A program made the translations under genes and the position numbers. This document shows, in pieces, positions 43,489-50,407 of a DNA stretch of 64,000 bases. The DNA is from Bacteroidota bacterium. Lineage in GTDB: Bacteria > Bacteroidota > Bacteroidia > B-17B0 > Aurantibacillaceae. Under the pieces are notes generated by a model that worked only from the letters and a program-made list of their open reading frames with translations, was not told the DNA's origin and made no database searches. Numbering within the stretch: position 1 is the first letter of the stretch; each line of letters begins with the position of its first letter. The stretch is taken from NCBI GenBank assembly GCA_013298715.1, contig JAAFIQ010000009.1, positions 83,230 to 147,229 on the forward strand, written 5' to 3'.

Positions 43489-44538
43489 ATGAATGAAGCA
43501 CTTTTTGAACGCCATAAACAATTGTTTGCTCCAATTATAATAATGGATTTTGCTATGTTTATTGCTGAAAACCCGAATATAAATTTGCTTCCTAAAAACT
43601 CAACGAAAGTTTTTTCGAAAAAAATAAATTTAATTTTTGAAGAACTCCAAAAAAAGGGTGATAATTTTTTGATAATGAAGGATATAACATGTAAATGTGA
43701 TTCGTGTTTAATATTTTTCCCGAAGCGGTGTAGTTATTCTTTTTGTGGGAATGTAAGCCAAGAGTATTTTGGAATTATACTCGATTTGAATGATAAAAAC
43801 GAACCATATAATATAAGTATATCTGATGGAAGTGGGTCAGGGAAGCAAATAGATGATCCTGAAATATTTGCAAGTTTAGAAGAGTCCAAAGAAAAAGTTT
43901 TAAAGTCGCATAGTTTTAAAATTTACGACGATGAAAAAGATAATTTCTTAGCCACCGATAATTATTTGGATATAATTTTGCATGTAAATAAAGCCTTAGA
44001 ATATTTAGCAAAGAGAGACAATAAAATAGATACTTATGAGCAATTAAAAGAATGGCTGGATAAATTTAAAATTAATGAGTCGCTTCTCAAATCAAATTTA
44101 AAAGTGTTAGAGGATTTTCGCAGTCTTCAATCAAATTTAGAAAGTTATTATAATATGTATAGTAACAGAGAAATGTGTAATATGGCAATGCGGGAATATG
44201 CTGCTATCAGTGAATTGGGATATAATTATTTGGTGCTTTGGTTGGTTAAATATGAGAATTTTTACAATGAAAAGTTTGATTCTAATTGCATAAGTTTTTT
44301 ATATGAAATCGATGGCTATGTGCAAATGTGCATAAATAATGGTTGGAGAATTGCAGTAAGTATTTTTGATGAATTAATTCCTTTTATTGAAATTTTTGTT
44401 TTTAATCTTCATATTGCGGTCGAACATTATAAAACCGCATATTTGTTCCAAGAAAATTTAAGCGAAGAAGAGTTTAATGAACAAAGAATGCATATTCAAG
44501 ACGAATTAAATTATTTTTACTCGAGGATTGTTTACTAG
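43489..44538 (+). CDS. Hypothetical protein with a Cys-rich N-terminal motif (349 aa)
   Basis: No signal peptide. Residues ~63-82 carry five cysteines in CKCDSCLIFFPKRCSYSFC, which could bind zinc. A mixed alpha/beta part follows to ~160, then a long helical C-terminal half (LKSNLKVLEDFRSLQSNLES; MAMREYAAISELGYNYLVLW). I do not recognise the family. It is convergent with the McrC-like gene (80-nt gap) and divergent from the two small hypothetical genes, all within the accessory island. Confidence 0.65.
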   Translation: MNEALFERHKQLFAPIIIMDFAMFIAENPNINLLPKNSTKVFSKKINLIFEELQKKGDNFLIMKDITCKCDSCLIFFPKRCSYSFCGNVSQEYFGIILDLNDKNEPYNISISDGSGSGKQIDDPEIFASLEESKEKVLKSHSFKIYDDEKDNFLATDNYLDIILHVNKALEYLAKRDNKIDTYEQLKEWLDKFKINESLLKSNLKVLEDFRSLQSNLESYYNMYSNREMCNMAMREYAAISELGYNYLVLWLVKYENFYNEKFDSNCISFLYEIDGYVQMCINNGWRIAVSIFDELIPFIEIFVFNLHIAVEHYKTAYLFQENLSEEEFNEQRMHIQDELNYFYSRIVY

Positions 44539-44617
44539 ATTTTAGGGACGAGATGTTATATTTTTTCTAGGTTTTTACGAGTAAATGCTGCGTTCGTAAT
44601 AAAATGGATTATGATAT

Positions 44618-47209
44618 TTAATAGTCGATAGTTTTAGGTCTATCTGCTACTGTCATTCCACAATTTGGGCAACGAATATCAAAGATGCTCCAAGTTGATT
44701 CTAAATGATAATCCCAATACGAACCATGTTTAAAAAGTTTGGTTTTGCAATTCCAGCAATATGAAATGTTTATTTCGTGTCCACAAATCTTGTTTTGGGT
44801 ATTGTCTTCTGCAATGCAAGAATATTTGTAAAACTTACCTCCGCTTCTGTAACTTCCCTCCTGAATATCAAATTTGTCATTACCGCAATTGATACAGAAC
44901 ATTTGATTCTCTGGTCGTGGGTTTATATCTCTGTTGTCTTGCTTGGCATTCCTTGTCGGCTCAAGTAAATATTCAAAACTCATTGCAATAAGTTTCTTTA
45001 AAGTGTCCGTGAAATTTGGTTTGAGTTCTATGTATCCATATTCGTGAAACGGAAATTTTATTTCCTTGTATTCGCCTTCCCCATAAAAAATTCGTTCACC
45101 CCCATAATTTGTATATTTAATATTTCTGTCCTCAAAAGTTTCGTCTTTGCAAGGATGAAGAATGAAAACATAGTATTTATTATCCCCGTATTTGTTTGTC
45201 ATGTCAACTGTTTCGTAAACGATTGACTTCTTGTAATTGTAGTTTTTGAATTTTGAATCAAGGACTAAATTTACTGTCTGCTTGTTCCATGTTACTTCTA
45301 AAATGAAATCAGGTCTTTTGTTTTCTGCGATACTTTTCTGATAGTGAAGTGTAACTCGTCTGCCAGCCAAACTATTTTTAAAATCAATTTTAGAATGCTT
45401 TGCAATTATTTGTTTTTTTGGGTCAATAGTCTTCAAAAGGGCTGTTAGGTCTTTGGGTTCATGCTCAAAGTGAAAACTTTCCTCCAACACTTTTATTTGT
45501 GTAACCAAACACCACAATTCATAAACCTGTGGCATTTCTCTTAATCCAAATGAAGTAACATTTTCGTAAAGGTCAAAAACTGCAATGTCTATGCCTTCCG
45601 ATTTTAATATCTCCTTATAATATCGAAGTGCATTCCTGTAAGCAATGTTTTGAATAAAAGTCATTGAAGGTTTGAAACCTTGAAAATTCTTCCACTTTGC
45701 TTTTTTGAAAAAAGGAGTCTTCAATCTTTGTTCAAGTAAGGGTTGAAGTTTAGATTGCTCCTCATTAAACTCTCCAATGTTTTTAATCTGATAATTTATT
45801 TTTTCAATTTTCTTGCTTAACGTTTGAACTTGGTTCTTTTGCTCGCTTAGTTCATTTGGTGTTAAAATCTTTTTCCATCCAATTGCTTCTAACTGAAGTG
45901 CATTCGCTTTTTGTTTTTGAATGACGCTTTCATAAATTATTGAAATATGAGTTAGATTATTTAAAGCTTTTATAAAATACTTATTATAGTTACCGGCTCT
46001 TCCTTCTCTTCCTTGGAGCTGATAATAATATGCGGACATTGAAACACGTTGTCCTTTTTGTTCTTCAAAAATATCATTGCAATCACTATTGAACTCAAAC
46101 AAGCAATATTCATTTCCGCCTTGGTTATTAAAAAGTTTTACCCAGAAGGCAGAATTGTGAGTACGATATACGATTTCAATTGTTATGTTACGAAAAAACT
46201 GGGCTTCGTGCAAATAATTTGCAATAAATCGATTCTTTCTTATTTCCCACTTCCTTTTCCATTCAATATAAAATTCTTCTTGTGCTTTAATCTCATGTTG
46301 AATTTCAGTTTGATTTACTTTCGGGTCAGTGTTTTGAAGTATTGCAATTTTTTGATTTAGTATTGCAATTTCATTTTTCAATCTTTCAATTTGCAGTGAA
46401 GTGCATTTGATATTTTTAGAAACTATCAAATAAATGCTATGAAGCATGAAGCAAACAAATTGGTTTTCATAAATATCATGATTTTCTAAAACTGCTTTTG
46501 AAGGTAGGATTGTTGTAGTTCCAGCAGTAGAAAGTTTGCGATAAGTTTCTGCAATTGGAATTACTTTTTCTATCCTGCGAAATTCTTTTGTATGTGAAAG
46601 TTCTCGTTTAGGATTTTTTGCAATATGGTCAAATGATTGAATGAATTCAATGATTGAATGATTTTCTGCGTAGAGGAAAATTTTATCACAATACCGAATT
46701 TCAATCTTGTCTGCGCTTACATTTGATTTGTTTGATGTAATAAGATTCCAAAGCTCACCTTCAAAATCATTTTTCAATTGTTCAAAATCAAAATCATCAA
46801 TGTTGCTGTTTATGTCAACTGTGACGAACTGTTGAATCTGTATCAGGTTTTCTGAAATTCCAATTTCAATTTTCCCAATTGTGTTTATTGATGGGCAATG
46901 ATGGTAGCTAATTCCTCTTTGTCCTGTTCGCCAATCTCCTTTAATAATCCATAAGTCATCTTGGATGTTGTAAAGCCGACTGTTTTGATTCCAGTTTCCA
47001 TCATTGGTTTTGAGAAAAGGGGTGTGCTTGGTTTTAACTGCAAACTGAAAGTATAAATCATCTTCTTTGTTGTAAAGTACAATGTCGTATTCATACTTGT
47101 TACCGTCAATCTTTGAAGCTTCTAAAAACTTCTTCGAGGGAACAATAGTTCGAACCCTGTTAGGACTTTCCCAATCAATAGAAATTAAAAGAACTTCAAA
47201 CTCTGGCAT
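44618..47209 (-). CDS. McrC-like nuclease: DUF2357-type region, PD-(D/E)XK core, C-terminal zinc ribbons
   Basis: 863 residues. The N-terminal ~230 residues are beta-rich. A DUF2357-like segment follows (NPKRELSHTKEFRRIEKVIP; LENHDIYENQFVCFMLHSI, ~195-270), then helical coiled-coil stretches (~275-325 and ~455-485). The nuclease core at ~630-655 shows RPDFILEV and LVLDSKFKNY, matching the D...D-x-K catalytic layout of McrC nucleases. From ~770 on there are four Cys pairs (FCINCGN, SYCWNCK, IRCPNCGM and CIAEDNTQNKIC) forming probable zinc ribbons. It should be the effector nuclease activated by the AAA+ partner. Its ATG overlaps the partner's stop (TAATG). Confidence 0.82.
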   Translation of the reverse strand: MPEFEVLLISIDWESPNRVRTIVPSKKFLEASKIDGNKYEYDIVLYNKEDDLYFQFAVKTKHTPFLKTNDGNWNQNSRLYNIQDDLWIIKGDWRTGQRGISYHHCPSINTIGKIEIGISENLIQIQQFVTVDINSNIDDFDFEQLKNDFEGELWNLITSNKSNVSADKIEIRYCDKIFLYAENHSIIEFIQSFDHIAKNPKRELSHTKEFRRIEKVIPIAETYRKLSTAGTTTILPSKAVLENHDIYENQFVCFMLHSIYLIVSKNIKCTSLQIERLKNEIAILNQKIAILQNTDPKVNQTEIQHEIKAQEEFYIEWKRKWEIRKNRFIANYLHEAQFFRNITIEIVYRTHNSAFWVKLFNNQGGNEYCLFEFNSDCNDIFEEQKGQRVSMSAYYYQLQGREGRAGNYNKYFIKALNNLTHISIIYESVIQKQKANALQLEAIGWKKILTPNELSEQKNQVQTLSKKIEKINYQIKNIGEFNEEQSKLQPLLEQRLKTPFFKKAKWKNFQGFKPSMTFIQNIAYRNALRYYKEILKSEGIDIAVFDLYENVTSFGLREMPQVYELWCLVTQIKVLEESFHFEHEPKDLTALLKTIDPKKQIIAKHSKIDFKNSLAGRRVTLHYQKSIAENKRPDFILEVTWNKQTVNLVLDSKFKNYNYKKSIVYETVDMTNKYGDNKYYVFILHPCKDETFEDRNIKYTNYGGERIFYGEGEYKEIKFPFHEYGYIELKPNFTDTLKKLIAMSFEYLLEPTRNAKQDNRDINPRPENQMFCINCGNDKFDIQEGSYRSGGKFYKYSCIAEDNTQNKICGHEINISYCWNCKTKLFKHGSYWDYHLESTWSIFDIRCPNCGMTVADRPKTIDY

Positions 47210-49554
47210 TAGGCAAAGAAGTTAAATTGAGAATTATTTCTATTTGCTTGTTTAATCATATCCTCCAAATATTCGCTGCTTGATTTTCCGATGTCTGTTT
47301 CATCAGATTCATAGTTGTAATAGAACTCCTTGAATTCATCTGCAAGGAATTTTTGAAGTTCTTCAACTACTTTGATTTTCGTTTCACCGTTTTTGGCGGT
47401 TTCGCTTCCGTCAAATATGAATCTTGGAAATATTTTTTGAAGTATAACTGTGTTTAAAGAAATGTCAAATACATCTCTGTAATCGTAGGTCGATTTATTG
47501 AGTTCTGCATAATTGAGTGATTGCCTAATTGAACGTATCCCAAAATCAATGTTCAATGGTAGCAAAAACTTTTGATTTATCTCTTTTAGTTTTTCTGTTA
47601 TGGCAGAAAGTTCTGTATTGTTTACTTTCGGAAATTCTTTTCTCTCAGATAGTAAATTAGGTTGAACATAAACTGGCTTTAATTCCTGTTCGTTTTCTGT
47701 GTTAGTAAACCAACTGTTAACTTGTTCTTCAAAAAGCAAAGGATTGTCAAACTTTACAATATGGATTCGGTCAAGAATCTTAGGAGAAAAATAATGAGTT
47801 GTTTCATCAACATTGATGGCTCCAATGAACCGAACATTTTCAGGGATTCTGATTGTTGAAGGGAATTTCAAAATATCAATCAATCGCCTTTTCATTTTTG
47901 AATGAAGCTGCAACATTGATTCCTTGTCTGTGTTGCCCAACATTTCAAAGAATTTTTTCCTTGCTTCTTCATTGTCCAAAAACTCTTGCCATGATTTTAT
48001 TTTCTTCCCATTAATACTGCTCTCAATTAAATTGAGCAAAGTGCTGAATTCTGAAACAAACAATTCTTCTTCGTGGTTTGCATATAATTCAATTTCGGGT
48101 TGCTTGCTGCGTTCTTCTAACTTGGAAAGGAAATCAGCAAAATAGTATTCTGCTCTTGCCAAATTCATTTCGTCAAGGCAAATAAAGTAAAGTTGATTTG
48201 GGTTGTTGATTGCTTCTACTATTGCTTCTGTAAAAGGTGTTGGAAGAAATGACATTTGAAGTGGGTTGTAATAACCAATCAAATCATCAGAACTTGTCCA
48301 ATTGGGTTTTACTGGAATTATCTTAGCAACACCTCCTAATGCTTCTGCAAATGCTTTTACAATTTGTGTTTTACCTGAACCCGATAGCCCACTCAAAACA
48401 ATTATGTCATGAGTTTTTAGCAAGGTCAAAAAGTTTTTAATTTGATACCGTGTATAGATTAAATTTTTCTTGTGATATAGATAGGCATGAATATGTTCTG
48501 AAAGTTTTGAAAAGTTTTTTTCAAAATCTTTTTCAAAGTCATGGTGATTGTCTGGCTTAAATTCTTTCGCTGAGAGAAGATTCAAATATTTGTTCTCATC
48601 ATCTTCGCTGATGAATTGAAGGTTTCGGCAAAGTGAAACTCTATCTTTTAAAGTGCTGAGTAAATTTTCCATCTTTTGTAAATGATTTTTTGTTGCTTCA
48701 ACTGTTTCGTTCAAAGATGAAAGTTTCTTTTCCTTGTTTTGAATTTCGTTGAATTTTTGATTTATGGTTTCTTGATAGGTTTCAATTATTTCATTTGCTT
48801 TACTCTGCTTTTCTTGAAACACTTTTGAAACTTTTTCTTCAATTTCCTCTTTTTTTTCTTCGAATTGTTCTTCAGCCTTTTCCAAGTAAATGTTTATCTC
48901 TTCAAGTTTTTCTTGCTTATCTATTATAGCTTGTTTGATTGTACTAAGTTTTAGTATCTCACTTACATTCTCGCTTTTGGCTACCATTAGAAATGGGTTT
49001 GCTTTTTTAACTCGCTCCTTCCTTCTAGCAATTGTTGCTTCAAATGCATAACGTTTTCCATCTGAAAGTTCGCCACTAGGTATGAAAATTTCGTCAATTA
49101 AATCGTTAGAGACCGGGTATGTTAAACTACCCCCATTGAAGTATGAAATATTTCTAAAGAATCCAAAACTATTGCCTTGTACTTTTCTAAAATCGCCCTC
49201 AAAAGTAAAGTCGGGAATTGAGTTGTGCTTTTTTATTTCTATCAATAATTCTACATCTCCTTTTTTAAAAAATGGTTCGAAGTTGTTAAGAATTTCTACT
49301 CTTCTATTTCTTCTTTCTTCGAGTTTGGAGTTGAAATCATCAAGTGCTCTCGTTACAAGTTTGGATTTTGATTCAGGTATTAGTGTTTTTTCTTCTGTAG
49401 CTTCCTCTGCAACATATTTTGGAAATGCTTTAATAATTTGTTCTATTGACAGAACAGAATTCTCATCTCTCGGAAGGTCTCCAATTTTTTCGAATTCCTT
49501 AAATACTTCAAGAACAGTTATTTTAAGGCTCTTTGCTAATTCTGTCACTGTCAT
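47209..49554 (-). CDS. McrB-like AAA+ NTPase with IF2-N-like, cold-shock/OB-like and coiled-coil N-terminal regions
   Basis: 781 residues. Residues 1-45 (TVTELAKSLKITVLEVFKEF, LSIEQI) resemble the N-terminal helical domain of initiation factor IF-2. Residues ~120-193 (NSFGFFRNI, DEIFIPSGELSDGKRYAFE) follow the layout of a cold-shock/OB domain. A long coiled coil spans ~205-310. The AAA+ module has Walker A GLSGSGKT (389-396), Walker B LYFICLDEMN (455-464) and the McrB-type FIGAINVDETTHYFSPKILD (577-594). McrB proteins are GTP-driven motors that activate McrC. The N-terminal domains suggest binding of RNA or the translation machinery, which is inference. Confidence 0.85.
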   Translation of the reverse strand: MTVTELAKSLKITVLEVFKEFEKIGDLPRDENSVLSIEQIIKAFPKYVAEEATEEKTLIPESKSKLVTRALDDFNSKLEERRNRRVEILNNFEPFFKKGDVELLIEIKKHNSIPDFTFEGDFRKVQGNSFGFFRNISYFNGGSLTYPVSNDLIDEIFIPSGELSDGKRYAFEATIARRKERVKKANPFLMVAKSENVSEILKLSTIKQAIIDKQEKLEEINIYLEKAEEQFEEKKEEIEEKVSKVFQEKQSKANEIIETYQETINQKFNEIQNKEKKLSSLNETVEATKNHLQKMENLLSTLKDRVSLCRNLQFISEDDENKYLNLLSAKEFKPDNHHDFEKDFEKNFSKLSEHIHAYLYHKKNLIYTRYQIKNFLTLLKTHDIIVLSGLSGSGKTQIVKAFAEALGGVAKIIPVKPNWTSSDDLIGYYNPLQMSFLPTPFTEAIVEAINNPNQLYFICLDEMNLARAEYYFADFLSKLEERSKQPEIELYANHEEELFVSEFSTLLNLIESSINGKKIKSWQEFLDNEEARKKFFEMLGNTDKESMLQLHSKMKRRLIDILKFPSTIRIPENVRFIGAINVDETTHYFSPKILDRIHIVKFDNPLLFEEQVNSWFTNTENEQELKPVYVQPNLLSERKEFPKVNNTELSAITEKLKEINQKFLLPLNIDFGIRSIRQSLNYAELNKSTYDYRDVFDISLNTVILQKIFPRFIFDGSETAKNGETKIKVVEELQKFLADEFKEFYYNYESDETDIGKSSSEYLEDMIKQANRNNSQFNFFA

Positions 49555-49703
49555 TTGCGATTCAGAATTAGGTTTTTATTAACGCAAAAACAATTTTGCT
49601 GTAAAGATTTGGGTTTATGAGCTACATAATAGATCTTCGCATTTTGCTCAAGCGTGAGTTTAATTGTTATCTGCTTGCTTCCTGAATCTTTAGCGTCTTT
49701 CAT
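49551..49703 (-). CDS. Short ORF (50 aa) overlapping the McrB-like start
   Basis: ATG 49703 to TGA 49551; the stop overlaps the McrB-like ATG as ATGA, suggesting translational coupling. The peptide begins MKDAKDSGSKQITIKLTLEQ and then NAKIYYVAHKP. The SKQITIKLTLEQ segment resembles the opening strand of ribbon-helix-helix proteins, but the expected second helix is missing, so it may be a truncated regulator or a leader peptide. The remainder of the 49704-49864 gap is AT-rich and empty. Confidence 0.4.
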   Translation of the reverse strand: MKDAKDSGSKQITIKLTLEQNAKIYYVAHKPKSLQQNCFCVNKNLILNRK

Positions 49704-49864
49704 ATTACAACAATTTCTTTAAAGTTAAGGTAAGAATTTTTTCTTATTCTAATCTCGCATCAAAAAATATAATTCATTTTTTTAGAAATGTAACATCTAA
49801 AGTTTTAGTTTGTTGGATGAAAAAAATAAAACCAAAAAAATATTAGTTTGATTTATTTTATCGC

Positions 49865-50386
49865 TCACCCGATCACCGGCGGTGGCTCCAATACATAACC
49901 GCAGCTTTTGCAAGTGCGCAAGTGTTCGTCGTTGTAAAAACGTTTAAACTCTGTTTGAAATTGATTGGTTATATCCGTTAATTGAAAGTAAGCCTCGTGT
50001 AATTTGGTATTACATTTTTCGCAAAACCAAAGTAAGCCGTCTTTTTCATCGGGTCTACGGCGGCGCTCCATTACCAAGCCAATGGTGTTTTTAAAACGGC
50101 GCGGGTTGTGCGGTACGCGTGGTGGCAGTAAAAAAATATCGCCTTCTTTAATGGGTACTTCTACAGCTTTTCCGTCTTCCTGTATCTGAACAATAATATC
50201 ACCTTCTAACTGATAAAAAAACTCTTCGCTTTCGTTGTAGTGGTAATCTTTACGCGAGTTTGGTCCACCTACCACCATAACAATAAATTCAGCATCTTTG
50301 TAGACTACCTTGTTATTTACAGGCGGTTTTAACAAATGTCTGTTTTCATCAATCCATTTTTTAAAATTAAAAGGCCTTATTATCAT
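49865..50386 (-). CDS. 3-hydroxyanthranilate 3,4-dioxygenase
   Basis: 173 residues, the bacterial length. The cupin iron site fits the family: His49 and Glu55 in DYHYNESEEFFYQLEG and His93 in PPRVPHNPRRF, with substrate-binding Arg45 and Arg97. The C-terminal rubredoxin-like site is complete (CEKC 122-125, CKSC 159-162). The enzyme opens the ring of 3-hydroxyanthranilate in the kynurenine route from tryptophan to quinolinate/NAD or catabolism. No other kynurenine-pathway gene is visible in the window. It is 21 nt downstream of the PorE-like gene. Confidence 0.95.
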   Translation of the reverse strand: MIIRPFNFKKWIDENRHLLKPPVNNKVVYKDAEFIVMVVGGPNSRKDYHYNESEEFFYQLEGDIIVQIQEDGKAVEVPIKEGDIFLLPPRVPHNPRRFKNTIGLVMERRRRPDEKDGLLWFCEKCNTKLHEAYFQLTDITNQFQTEFKRFYNDEHLRTCKSCGYVLEPPPVIG

Positions 50387-50407
50387 GTGGTTTAGGTTTA
50401 AATTCTA

